A stretch of DNA of 49,609 nucleotides from an uncultured Eubacterium sp. (GTDB lineage: Bacteria > Bacillota > Clostridia > Lachnospirales > Lachnospiraceae), in assembly GCA_910584875.1 (NCBI GenBank), contig CAJUDA010000024.1:1-49609 (forward strand). The letters are read 5' to 3'. The first letter of the stretch is position 1. The number at the start of each line of letters is the position of its first letter. Positions 34,752 through 43,130 of the stretch are shown in pieces. The position numbers and the translations under genes were made by a program. The notes below the pieces were generated by a model. The model did no database searches, had not been told where the DNA came from, and saw nothing but the letters and a program-made list of their open reading frames with translations.

Positions 34752-36335
34752 ATGAAGAAGAAGTTATTAGCCCTGGCACTTACCGTAACTATGATTGTCG
34801 GAATGACAGCCTGTGGCAAGGGAGGTGGCAGCGCCCAGCCAGGCGACAACAAGAGTGGCGAGCTCAAAGTTTCAGGAGAGACAGAAAATGTAGAGATCAA
34901 CGGCATCACCTACAAAAAGGCAAAGGATGTGACAGATGAGAAGATCACGCTGAAATATTTCCACTTTGACCAGGATGAGACCGTTAAATATCTGGAGAAA
35001 CGTTTCGAGCAGATCTATCCAAACATCGATGTTGTACCGGTATATGAAAACGTGGCAACATACAATGATACCCTGACGTCCCTGATGTCAAACAAAGATG
35101 CTCCGGACGTGATCATGTTCTCAGATGCGGACTATGCACTGTCCAATACACTGCTTGCGGATATCAAAAATCTCTGGGATTCCGATCCGGAGACCAAAAA
35201 GATCGCATCTACGATCAATGATGCTGGTATTGGTACATTTCAGTCCGGACACAGATATGCTGTACCGGTTAAGTTCTTCCCAGGTGTTATGTACATTGAC
35301 CTGAACGTACTGAAGAAGCTGAATATTCCGGCTCCAGACAGAAACTGGACATGGAAAGACATGATCGACCTGATCAAGAAAGCAACCGTAAAGGATTCTC
35401 CAGACGGAAAAGCATACTTTGGATGCGGATATTACAACAGACTGGATTCCTACTATGGTATCGCTTCTTCCCAGAATGTCATTGGTGAGTTTGGTTATGA
35501 CGGGGAGAAATTCGACCTGGAAGCATGGGCAACCGGAGAGCAGGAATTTGCAGAACTGAAACAGGGCGGTTATATCGCACCTCAGCCGAACACAGTAGAG
35601 ATGGAAAACTGGACAGGCGACTTTGAAAAATGGTGTGGTGAGTCTGAGCATGTAGCGCTGTTTACCGAAGCATTCTGGACCTTCCAGGGATCCTGGAATA
35701 CAAAGAATTACAAAGACAAGTACAACATGGATATCGTTCCTTATGTTGTTCCGGCGGTAAGCAAGGACGATGCAGGTAAGGATCACCACAGTATCGCTAC
35801 CATCGACTTTGGCGGTCTGACACCGGCTACCCAGCATCCGCGTGAAGCATATGAGCTTCTGAAGTTCATGAGCTTTGGTATTGATGGATGGAAGACAAGG
35901 ATCGAGATGTACAACGATGAGAAGAACGTAAATGCCAACGGTCTTCCACTGAAGAATGATGTAATGCCGGCTCCGATCACCACCGATCAGGAAGTATGGG
36001 ATGCATACATCGACATGTACTGCAAAGACATGGATGATACCCATGTAGGCTACTGGAGAGAATACTTCAAGAGCTGTCTGCAGCCGATCCCGTATGGATG
36101 GACCAGCATCGCAGGCTACTGGAACTTCTGTAATGAATACTTCAACAGTATTGGTATTCATGACAAAGTGGATTCCGGTGAATCAAAGGCGTCTGACTAT
36201 GTCGATGAGGCAACGAAGAAGGCGAATTACTTCCATGCCAAGGCAATGCTTGATTATTTCGGACCATCCAACTACAACGTATTGTCCGATGAGGATGTCA
36301 AGAAATATACCCAGATGCAGAAAGACAATTCATGA
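34752..36335 (+). CDS. Extracellular sugar-binding lipoprotein, second importer
   Basis: A 527-residue lipoprotein. The signal segment with lipobox MTAC is followed by a Gly/Ser/Lys-rich linker and a family 1 binding domain, with the motifs LEKRFEQIYPNIDVVPVYEN near the start and FGIDGWKTRIEMYNDEKN late in the chain. Many Trp and Tyr residues (for example in NRNWTWKDMIDLI-like and WTGDFEKWCGE segments) suit stacking against sugar rings. The gene lies after the second permease pair and has its own promoter, so the abundant binding protein can be made in excess over the permeases. The ligand is inferred to be an arabino-oligosaccharide. Confidence 0.92.
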   Translation: MKKKLLALALTVTMIVGMTACGKGGGSAQPGDNKSGELKVSGETENVEINGITYKKAKDVTDEKITLKYFHFDQDETVKYLEKRFEQIYPNIDVVPVYENVATYNDTLTSLMSNKDAPDVIMFSDADYALSNTLLADIKNLWDSDPETKKIASTINDAGIGTFQSGHRYAVPVKFFPGVMYIDLNVLKKLNIPAPDRNWTWKDMIDLIKKATVKDSPDGKAYFGCGYYNRLDSYYGIASSQNVIGEFGYDGEKFDLEAWATGEQEFAELKQGGYIAPQPNTVEMENWTGDFEKWCGESEHVALFTEAFWTFQGSWNTKNYKDKYNMDIVPYVVPAVSKDDAGKDHHSIATIDFGGLTPATQHPREAYELLKFMSFGIDGWKTRIEMYNDEKNVNANGLPLKNDVMPAPITTDQEVWDAYIDMYCKDMDDTHVGYWREYFKSCLQPIPYGWTSIAGYWNFCNEYFNSIGIHDKVDSGESKASDYVDEATKKANYFHAKAMLDYFGPSNYNVLSDEDVKKYTQMQKDNS

Positions 36336-36367
36336 TGAAATAAGTGCTTAAAAAGGCAACTGACTTC

Positions 36368-36400
36368 AAAAGGGCGAGACAATAAGTCTTGCCCTTTTTT
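36368..36400 (+). terminator. Rho-independent terminator after the second binding-protein gene
   Basis: AAAAGGGCGAGAC (36368-36380) pairs with GTCTTGCCCTTTT (36386-36398) around a 5-base loop, followed by more T residues. The right arm also contains the -35 of the next promoter. Confidence 0.88.
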
Positions 36401-36417
36401 CTATTTGCAGTTATAAT
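36389..36417 (+). promoter_or_regulatory. Promoter of the cytoplasmic arabinosidase operon
   Basis: -35 TTGCCC (36389-36394), a 17-base spacer, and -10 TATAAT (36412-36417). The -35 lies in the terminator stem of the upstream gene, an overlap that may limit use of this promoter when upstream transcription is strong. Confidence 0.65.
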
Positions 36418-36452
36418 AAGAGTAATATTATTTAACAGAAGGAGGCTGTGTT

Positions 36453-37409
36453 ATGTCAGCAGGAAATGAATTGAAATACAATGAACCGTGGATCATGCAG
36501 AGGGCTGACCCTTATGTATGCTGTAAAGATGGATGGTATTATTTTACAGCTTCTGTTCCGGCATATGACGGCATCATACTGCGTCGTTCAAAGACATTGG
36601 ACGGGCTGAAAGATGCAGAAGAAAAATATGTGTGGAGGAAACATGAAAGTGGTCTGATGAGCGCCAATATCTGGGCGCCGGAGATGCATTATCTATTTGG
36701 GAAATGGTATATTTATTATGCCGGCGGTGAGGCGGACAATATTTTTAATATCCGTCCTTATGTACTGGAATGCCAGGGACCGGACCCCATGGAGGATGAA
36801 TGGATTGAGAAAGGAAAGATGGGACGTGCAGAAGGAGATATCTTTTCTTTTGAGGCTTTTTCGCTGGACGCCACGGTATTTGAGCAAAATGGCAAATATT
36901 ACTATGTGTGGGCGGAGAAAGTCAGTGTGGGACCGCAGATCTCAAATCTGTATATTGCAGAGATGGAATCCGGCTACAAACTAAAGACCGTCCAGGTTCT
37001 GCTGACGACGCCGGATTATGACTGGGAGCGCCATGGATTCTGGGTAAACGAGGGACCGGCGGTGATCAAACATAACGGAAAACTGTTCCTCACCTACTCA
37101 GCAAGTGATACGGGTGTGAATTATTGCATGGGGATGCTGACGGCGGATCAGGATGCCGACCTGCTTGACCCGTTGTCATGGAAAAAAGAACGATATCCTG
37201 TTTTGAAAACAGATAACGAGCGGGAAATCTTTGGACCGGGGCACAACTCCTTTACTGTGGACGAAGAGGGAAATGATATTATGGTCTATCATGCGCGCAA
37301 GGAATCTGTCATTGAGGGAGATCCTCTCTATAATCCGAACCGCCATGCCATGCTGATGAAGATACGCTGGGACGACAGGGGATACCCGGTATTTTCTTAT
37401 GAAGACTAG
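36453..37409 (+). CDS. Cytoplasmic GH43 glycosidase, probable arabinofuranosidase or arabinobiosidase
   Basis: A 318-residue single-domain enzyme without signal peptide. The GH43 acids are visible: Asp in MQRADPYVCC (near 17), Asp in FSLDATVF (near 138) and Glu in WVNEGPAVI (near 201). The short propeller with no accessory domain and the sequence FNIRPYVLECQGPDPMEDEW fit exo-acting arabinan-oligosaccharide enzymes of GH43 (subfamily 26-like resemblance, tentative). It is the first gene of a three-gene operon with a GH51 arabinofuranosidase and should act on imported oligosaccharides. Xylosidase activity cannot be excluded. Confidence 0.85.
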   Translation: MSAGNELKYNEPWIMQRADPYVCCKDGWYYFTASVPAYDGIILRRSKTLDGLKDAEEKYVWRKHESGLMSANIWAPEMHYLFGKWYIYYAGGEADNIFNIRPYVLECQGPDPMEDEWIEKGKMGRAEGDIFSFEAFSLDATVFEQNGKYYYVWAEKVSVGPQISNLYIAEMESGYKLKTVQVLLTTPDYDWERHGFWVNEGPAVIKHNGKLFLTYSASDTGVNYCMGMLTADQDADLLDPLSWKKERYPVLKTDNEREIFGPGHNSFTVDEEGNDIMVYHARKESVIEGDPLYNPNRHAMLMKIRWDDRGYPVFSYED

Positions 37410-37426
37410 ACAAGGAGGCTTATAGA

Positions 37427-38941
37427 GTGGCGAAATTAATCATTAATGAAGAAAACAGGAAGAGCAGGATCGAGCCGGAGGTTTACGGGCATTTTTCTGA
37501 GCATCTGGGACGGTGTATCTATGAAGGAATCTATGTCGGAGAGGATTCGGACATTCCCAATGTCAACGGGATGCGTACTGATGTGGTAGAAGCGCTGAAG
37601 GAACTGAAGGTACCGATGCTCCGCTGGCCGGGCGGCTGTTTCGCCGATGAATATCATTGGAAGGACGGCATCGGACCAAAAGAGAACCGTAAAAAGATGA
37701 TCAATACACACTGGGGCGGCGTGGTAGAGGACAATAGCTTTGGTACGCATGAATATATGGAACTGTGCCGTCAGCTTGGCTGTAAGACCTATGTCAATGG
37801 AAATCTGGGAAGCGGTACGGTACAGGAGATGTCCGAATGGGTAGAATACATGACGTTTGAAGGTGTTTCTCCGATGGCAGACCTGCGCCGGGAAAACGGT
37901 CACGAAGAGCCATGGAGGATTGACTTTTTTGGTGTGGGCAATGAAAACTGGGGCTGCGGCGGCAATATGACGCCGGAGTTTTATGGCAATGAGTACCGCC
38001 GCTATCAGACCTATGTGCGGAACTACGACAAAAAGAAGCCGGTCAAAAAGGTGTGCTGCGGCGCCAATGTCGATGATTATTACTGGACAGAGGGCGTGCT
38101 GAAGACGGCATTTGCCAATACGAAGGAAGAGGACGAGCAGCATGGTTTTATGGATTATCTTTCTCTTCATTATTATGTACATCCGGAAGGCTGGAAAAAG
38201 AAAGGAAGTTCCACGGACTTCAACGGAGAAGTGTGGTATAAGACGCTTGGTAAAGCGCTCTATATGGACGAGCTTGTAACCCGTCATGGCGCGATCATGG
38301 ACCAGTATGATCCGGACAAAGAGATCGGGATGTGTGTCGATGAGTGGGGCTCATGGTACAAGGCAGAGCCCGGGACCAATCCGGGATTTCTGTACCAGCA
38401 GAATACAGTCCGTGATGCATTGATCGCCGGGATCACTCTGAATATCTTTAATAAACACAGTGACCGCGTAAAAATCGCAGCTCTTGCCCAGATGGTAAAT
38501 GTGCTGCAGGCAGTCCTTCTCACGGAAGGGGAGAAGATGATCAAGACCCCTACCTACCATGTGATGCATATGTACCGTTATCATCAGGGAGCGGATCTGG
38601 TAGAGAGCGCACTGTCCGGGGTATCCGAGATCGGGACAGAAGAATGGAAGGTACCGCAGATCACAGAATCGGTATCGGTAGACCGGGACGGCGTCCTGAC
38701 GATCACTCTCAATAATCTTTCTATCGAAGCGGCAGAGGATATAGAGATCCAGTTTGCCGGCAAGGGTTATACAGTGCAGGAGGCAAAGATCGTTACCAAC
38801 ACGGATATGCATGCCATGAATACATTTGACGCGCCGGAAGAAGTGACAGAAACGGACTTTACTGCCTATACGGCAGATACAGAGGGAATCCGGCTGACGA
38901 TACCAAAGAACAGCGTACTGGCGCTCCGTGTACAGAGATAG
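37427..38941 (+). CDS. abfA: GH51 alpha-L-arabinofuranosidase
   Basis: A 504-residue cytoplasmic enzyme of the normal GH51 length, starting at a GTG after AAGGAGG. The TIM-barrel catalytic residues are visible: acid/base Glu173 in GNENWG and nucleophile Glu306 in CVDEWGSW. The family signatures PEVYGHFSEHLGRCIYEGI and MLRWPGGCFADEYHW are intact. A C-terminal beta domain (about 385-504) follows. GH51 enzymes release terminal arabinofuranose from short oligosaccharides and form hexamers. Its position after a cytoplasmic GH43 and the importers completes the arabinan pathway to free arabinose. Genes for arabinose isomerase, kinase and epimerase are not in the window. Confidence 0.96.
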   Translation: MAKLIINEENRKSRIEPEVYGHFSEHLGRCIYEGIYVGEDSDIPNVNGMRTDVVEALKELKVPMLRWPGGCFADEYHWKDGIGPKENRKKMINTHWGGVVEDNSFGTHEYMELCRQLGCKTYVNGNLGSGTVQEMSEWVEYMTFEGVSPMADLRRENGHEEPWRIDFFGVGNENWGCGGNMTPEFYGNEYRRYQTYVRNYDKKKPVKKVCCGANVDDYYWTEGVLKTAFANTKEEDEQHGFMDYLSLHYYVHPEGWKKKGSSTDFNGEVWYKTLGKALYMDELVTRHGAIMDQYDPDKEIGMCVDEWGSWYKAEPGTNPGFLYQQNTVRDALIAGITLNIFNKHSDRVKIAALAQMVNVLQAVLLTEGEKMIKTPTYHVMHMYRYHQGADLVESALSGVSEIGTEEWKVPQITESVSVDRDGVLTITLNNLSIEAAEDIEIQFAGKGYTVQEAKIVTNTDMHAMNTFDAPEEVTETDFTAYTADTEGIRLTIPKNSVLALRVQR

Positions 38942-38950
38942 AGGGCAGGG

Positions 38951-39202
38951 ATGAATAGCCGGATATGTAAAAAATGCCTGCTCCGCGAGATGGCAGAAGA
39001 GGATGCCGGTCAGATCCGGCGCTATCAGGAAGCCATCAAAGAGCCAGACCGCGCCATGCCGGCGATCTATGAAGAGAGGCTTGCCGCCTGTAAAAGCTGT
39101 GATCTGTTAAACACGGGGACCTGCGGCGCCTGCGGCTGTTATGTCGAGCTGCGTGCCCTGGCGAAAAACGGGCGGTGTCCGTATAAAAAATGGAAAAGAT
39201 AA
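38951..39202 (+). CDS. Small Cys-rich protein (DUF6171-like), probable metal-binding
   Basis: An 83-residue soluble protein with nine Cys residues in pairs: CKKC near 6-9, CKSC near 47-50, and CGACGCY near 58-62, with a last Cys in GRCPYKKW. The spacing suggests zinc or iron-sulfur binding. It resembles DUF6171 of Clostridia. It starts 9 bases after the GH51 gene and ends at a terminator, so it belongs to the operon, although the link to arabinan use may be incidental. The function is unknown. Confidence 0.75.
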   Translation: MNSRICKKCLLREMAEEDAGQIRRYQEAIKEPDRAMPAIYEERLAACKSCDLLNTGTCGACGCYVELRALAKNGRCPYKKWKR

Positions 39203-39240
39203 AAAAACAGGCAGAGAATCGGATTCTCTGCCTGTTCTTT
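39201..39240. terminator. Bidirectional terminator between convergent genes
   Basis: AACAGGCAGAGAAT (39206-39219) and ATTCTCTGCCTGTT (39223-39236) form a 14-base perfect stem around the loop CGG. It has TTCTTT on the plus side and seven T residues read on the minus strand (39207-39201), so it can end transcription of both the GH51 operon and the minus-strand arabinanase. Confidence 0.9.
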
Positions 39241-39247
39241 GTGGCAA

Positions 39248-41335
39248 TTACTTAACTTTTACCTTAACCTTAACTTTCACTTTTTTATAATATGCAGTGA
39301 TTGTAGCCTTTCCTTTTTTCTTTGCAACAGCCTTTCCGCTCTTCTTATTGATCTTCAAAACGGAAGATTTGGAAGATTTAAAGCGGACAGAGGATGCTTT
39401 GATTCCATACGCTTTTACCTTATATTTGTATGATTTCTTCCTTTTCAGAGATGTCTTTTTCTTACTGAATTTCAGGTATGCTTTCTTTACCTTGATTGTC
39501 TTGGTCAGAGTTTTGGTCGTATTGCCGATCTTAAGAGTCGCTGTAATCTTGGCCGATCCCTTTTTCTTTGCCGTAACCTTGCCCTTGCTGTTTACCGAAG
39601 CAACAGATGGTTTGGAAGACTTATAGGATACGGTGTAGGAAGATCCTGTCACACCGCTCAGTTTCATCTGGGCTGTCTTGTCCTTATTGCCGCCGGTATA
39701 GATCGTCGTTTTGGAAGCACTGAGCCCTGGTGTTTTTCTTGCCCCAAAGATTGTCTGGTTATTTGTACCGATTGCCGTGAAGGTAAGGATCTGCTCATTG
39801 TTCGTCTCTTTGCTCTGTTTAAAGAACACACCGCTGTAGGTGACGCCTCCGACAACGAAATCCGCATAGTAGGTACCGGCTTTTGCCTTCCAGGTACCGG
39901 TGACATCACCCGTGATCCTGCCATTGCTGTTCAGTATGATATTCTGGTATCTCTTGACATTTGTGCCATCTGAGGCAATACCGTGATTGATATAGGCATA
40001 TTCGCCGACGATCTCGGCGCTGCTGTAGCCGGTTTTCGATATCGTCTCTCCGGTGTTTTCATATACAGCGGTCACCGGCCAGCCCTTTTCATTCATAAAC
40101 TGCTGGTGTACGCGGAGTTCATGGACTTCCGGATGCATCTTCCCTTCAAAACGGGTGTGGTACAACAGATACCGTTTGCCAGTCTTCTCATCGATCAGAG
40201 CCGAATTGTGACCGGGCGATTTGTAAGGATACCAGATATACGGCATCTCATAATTTCCCATCACCTTGACGCCGACATTGCTGTGACTGGAGCTTACAGA
40301 AGCCATGGCAGCCTGCCTGCCCGCCGCGTCGGTATACGGACCATCTGGATTTTTGGAACGGAAGAGCCGCATATTATATCCGCTGTTGGAATCCAGGAAC
40401 TCATAGGAGACATACAGATAATAGTAATCGCTTTCCTTATCGTACAGGATGTATGGTCCCTCGCCGGACTGACCATAACCGCCGCAGATTCTCGTTCCGA
40501 AATATTTGTCTATGATCCGGTTGCCGGAAGCGGTGCCATTCTGTCCCGGGTATTTGACGTCGCCCGTAGCGGGATCGATCTCGAGGATATAAATACCACC
40601 AGACCAGGAACCGTAGGTCATCCAGTATTTTCCGTTTTTGTCTTCAAAGATCGTAGGATCGATGGCATTCGGTGCATAATGTGTATTATAGCCTTTGTCA
40701 CCGTTAAACCAGTCGTTGTTGACGCCGCCCTTTAATCGGCCGCTTTTGATGAGCTCATCGATGTTCGTGTTGGTGTATTTGGTGTCAACCCTGCCGCCGT
40801 CATAGGCGCTCTCTTTGGTAAAGCCAGAATAGATCAGGGATTTCTTATAGGTATAAGGTCCTTCAATGTTCTGTGAGACGCCATAGGCGATGACGGAGCG
40901 GAACGCCGTGGAACTGGTGCAGAAATACATCATATATGCGCCTTTTGCTTTCCCGGCTCCGTTGTCATAGAGTGGGTTCCAGAATACATCCGGAGCCCAG
41001 ATACGATAATTCTGTGAATCGGCATCGTTGCCGCCCCCTGCCCATTTGAACGGTTCAGAAAGGTTTGTTGCCACATTACCCAGTACTTTGCCGGGCGTCT
41101 GCAGCTGCGTCCAGTTGACCATGTCTGTGGAACTGGCAGCTGCCTGATCGGTTCCGAATACATAATATTTCCCCTCTTTGGATACCGCAACGGATGGATC
41201 ATGTACGGTAACAGAAGTTGCAACCCGTGCCTGGGCGGCCGGGATGCCAGAGAAATTCAGTGGTGTCAGGACTGACGTGGCAGCCAGGACTGCTGTCAAC
41301 AGGCAGGACACCATACGTCTTGCATTTTTCTTCAT
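39248..41335 (-). CDS. Secreted GH43 endo-arabinanase with Ig-like modules and Lys-rich tail
   Basis: A 695-residue secreted enzyme. The signal peptide ends near residue 36 (AAQA). The propeller has catalytic Asp in TVHDPSVAV (near 46), Asp in APNAIDPTIF and Glu in SGEGPYILYD, followed by an Abn2-type C-terminal barrel ending in TAIGTNNQTIFGAR (near 515-530). It then carries a bacterial Ig-like (Big2) module with SSKPSVASVNSKGKVTAKKK, a second Ig-like module, and a very basic end of alternating Val and Lys. It has no lipobox or sortase motif; the basic modules may hold it to the anionic cell wall or to pectin (inference). It is a second arabinanase, homologous to that at 21140 and made from a separate promoter. 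Confidence 0.93.
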   Translation of the reverse strand: MKKNARRMVSCLLTAVLAATSVLTPLNFSGIPAAQARVATSVTVHDPSVAVSKEGKYYVFGTDQAAASSTDMVNWTQLQTPGKVLGNVATNLSEPFKWAGGGNDADSQNYRIWAPDVFWNPLYDNGAGKAKGAYMMYFCTSSTAFRSVIAYGVSQNIEGPYTYKKSLIYSGFTKESAYDGGRVDTKYTNTNIDELIKSGRLKGGVNNDWFNGDKGYNTHYAPNAIDPTIFEDKNGKYWMTYGSWSGGIYILEIDPATGDVKYPGQNGTASGNRIIDKYFGTRICGGYGQSGEGPYILYDKESDYYYLYVSYEFLDSNSGYNMRLFRSKNPDGPYTDAAGRQAAMASVSSSHSNVGVKVMGNYEMPYIWYPYKSPGHNSALIDEKTGKRYLLYHTRFEGKMHPEVHELRVHQQFMNEKGWPVTAVYENTGETISKTGYSSAEIVGEYAYINHGIASDGTNVKRYQNIILNSNGRITGDVTGTWKAKAGTYYADFVVGGVTYSGVFFKQSKETNNEQILTFTAIGTNNQTIFGARKTPGLSASKTTIYTGGNKDKTAQMKLSGVTGSSYTVSYKSSKPSVASVNSKGKVTAKKKGSAKITATLKIGNTTKTLTKTIKVKKAYLKFSKKKTSLKRKKSYKYKVKAYGIKASSVRFKSSKSSVLKINKKSGKAVAKKKGKATITAYYKKVKVKVKVKVK

Positions 41336-41394
41336 AAATGATAACCTCCATTTCTTGCCAATCGTTTCTTGTGTTGCATATTTCTCTGATATCT

Positions 41395-41423
41395 ATTATA
41401 ATTCAGAATAGGGACAAAGTCAA
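41395..41423 (-). promoter_or_regulatory. Promoter of the minus-strand arabinanase
   Basis: Read on the minus strand: -35 TTGACT (41423-41418), a 17-base spacer, and -10 TATAAT (41400-41395). The gene's ATG is at 41335 after AATGGAGGT. Confidence 0.82.
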
Positions 41424-41432
41424 AAGAATTAG

Positions 41433-41465
41433 TGTGTCAAAACTGTGTAAAAGATGTGTAAGTTC
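41433..41465 (-). promoter_or_regulatory. Three tandem 11-base repeats TGTGTMAAA, probable activator site
   Basis: TGTGTCAAAAC (41433-41443), TGTGTAAAAGA (41444-41454) and TGTGTAAGTTC (41455-41465) are in phase with an 11-base period. On the minus strand they read as TTTTACACA-type repeats 10-42 bases upstream of the -35 of the arabinanase promoter. The same region lies between this gene and the divergent GH43 gene. Confidence 0.65.
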
Positions 41466-41506
41466 TGGCAGTGATTCTGAATGGTAAGGGGGAAGATCGT
41501 AAGAAA

Positions 41507-43129
41507 ATGAGAAAAGGAAAAAGAATACTGGCGCTGGTAATGGCGGCAGCGTTTGCCGGACTGACAGCATGTGGGGGGGATACCTCTGCACCGACTGCGG
41601 CGCCGGAGAAAACAGAACCAGTGATGAAGGCACTGGAAAACGGGGAGGTTGCCCTGGTAAAGAGCGAGGGGGCAAATCCCATCGTCGGCAATAGTGATAC
41701 CGGTGAGTATATCTACGGGGGGGATCCTTCTGTACTGGTGGACGGGGATACCGTATATCTGTATACCGGACATGATCTTTCCACAGATGATGAAGTGAGC
41801 CGTGCCGTTTACAATATCCCGGAATATCTCTGCTACTCCACAAAGGATATGGTCAACTGGAAGCCGGAAGGGACCGTGATGAAGGTCAGTACGGACGAAG
41901 TGGACTGGGTGACGGGATCGACTACAGCATGGGCAAGCCAGGTGGTGAAGTACAAGGACCGCTATTATCTGTATTACTGCTCCTGGGACAGGACTGCTGA
42001 GGGAAAGCAGTCAATCGGCGTTGCCATCGCTGACAGCCCCACCGGACCTTTTAAGGACGCCGGGCAGCCGGTCGTACAGGGGACTGTGACGGAACCGCAG
42101 AACAGTAACTGGGATGACATTGATCCCACGGTATGGGTCGATACGGATGAAGCAGGAGAGGAACACCGTTATCTCGCCTGGGGCAACAGCAAATACTACG
42201 TCTGTGAATTAAATGAGGACATGATATCGGTAAAAGATCAGGACGGGGATGGAAAGATCACTGCCGCCATGACACCGGATCCGGGTGATATCCTCAATCA
42301 TCAGACCGGACTGAATTCCTTTACGGAAGCGCCCTGGATCTATCGCCGCAAGGACAAAGACGGCAAATATTATGGGAAATACTACCTGTTTTATGCCTAT
42401 GGCTGGAGAGAGCGGATGGCATATGCCACCACAGACGACCTGATGAAGGGATCCTGGAAATTTGGCTCGATCCTGATGATGCCGACAGCGACCTCCAATA
42501 CCAATCATATGGCGGTCTTTGACTTTAAGGGAAAGACGTATTTTGTCTATCACAACGGTTCCCTGCCGAGAGGAAACGGTTACCGCCGTTCGGCGTGTAT
42601 CACGGAGCTGAAATTTGATGAAAAAGGAGACATCAGCGTCTTGCCGGAGACGGCAGCAGGGCTCAATGGTACGGTGATGAGGATCAACGGGCCGGAAAAT
42701 AAGCCTCTGTCCCATGAGAATTATATGAATTCCGGGGCAGATACGGAATACCCGTATCAAGATGTACCTGTGGGCATCGGAATCAGCAGTGAAGAGGAGG
42801 ATGCAGAATGGGTGTTCATCAAAGGTAAGGCAGATCCGGCAAAGGAAGCCTATGTATCCATCCAGGCAGAAAACAAACCGGGACTCTTTCTGACGGCGGA
42901 GAAGGACGGATCCGTGACACTGGCGCAGGATGTGGATGCTGCAAAGAAGACAGCGAAGAAACAGACATTCCGCACGGTAAAGGGACTGGGCGATGAAAAG
43001 GGCGTGTCCTTTGAAAGTGTATCCCAGTCAGGGCTATATCTCGCTATCAAAGACCAGAAGCTTTGTCTTACCGATGGCAGTGATAAGAAGAATGCAACAT
43101 TTTATATAGAGAGAAAGGAGAAGCAGTAA
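41507..43129 (+). CDS. GH43 lipoprotein with beta-trefoil (AbfB-like) module
   Basis: A 540-residue lipoprotein from the ATG at 41507; the frame opens at a GTG at 41471 and neither start has a good ribosome site. The lipobox is LTAC. The GH43 propeller (about 50-390) carries Asp in YGGDPSVLV, Asp in WDDIDPTVW and Glu in FTEAPWIY. The C-terminal module (about 435-540) has trefoil-type repeats, with VSIQAENKPGLFLT, VSFESVSQSGLYL and ATFYIE, resembling the arabinofuranose-binding AbfB (CBM42) fold. An exo-acting arabinofuranosidase or related activity on arabinan or arabinoxylan side chains is likely. It forms a tandem pair with the next gene, one base apart. Confidence 0.88.
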   Translation: MRKGKRILALVMAAAFAGLTACGGDTSAPTAAPEKTEPVMKALENGEVALVKSEGANPIVGNSDTGEYIYGGDPSVLVDGDTVYLYTGHDLSTDDEVSRAVYNIPEYLCYSTKDMVNWKPEGTVMKVSTDEVDWVTGSTTAWASQVVKYKDRYYLYYCSWDRTAEGKQSIGVAIADSPTGPFKDAGQPVVQGTVTEPQNSNWDDIDPTVWVDTDEAGEEHRYLAWGNSKYYVCELNEDMISVKDQDGDGKITAAMTPDPGDILNHQTGLNSFTEAPWIYRRKDKDGKYYGKYYLFYAYGWRERMAYATTDDLMKGSWKFGSILMMPTATSNTNHMAVFDFKGKTYFVYHNGSLPRGNGYRRSACITELKFDEKGDISVLPETAAGLNGTVMRINGPENKPLSHENYMNSGADTEYPYQDVPVGIGISSEEEDAEWVFIKGKADPAKEAYVSIQAENKPGLFLTAEKDGSVTLAQDVDAAKKTAKKQTFRTVKGLGDEKGVSFESVSQSGLYLAIKDQKLCLTDGSDKKNATFYIERKEKQ

Positions 43130-43130
43130 G

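Noticed and set aside
35121..36161. A 346-codon open frame on the minus strand
   Set aside because: It is antisense to the second binding lipoprotein; the translation shows no recognisable domain and no ribosome site.
36368..36400. Riboswitch or attenuator before the cytoplasmic GH43 gene
   Set aside because: The structure is a simple terminator for the upstream gene; no conserved aptamer-like region is seen.
41433..41465. CRISPR-like repeat
   Set aside because: Only three 11-base units without spacers; the phasing and position fit a regulator site.
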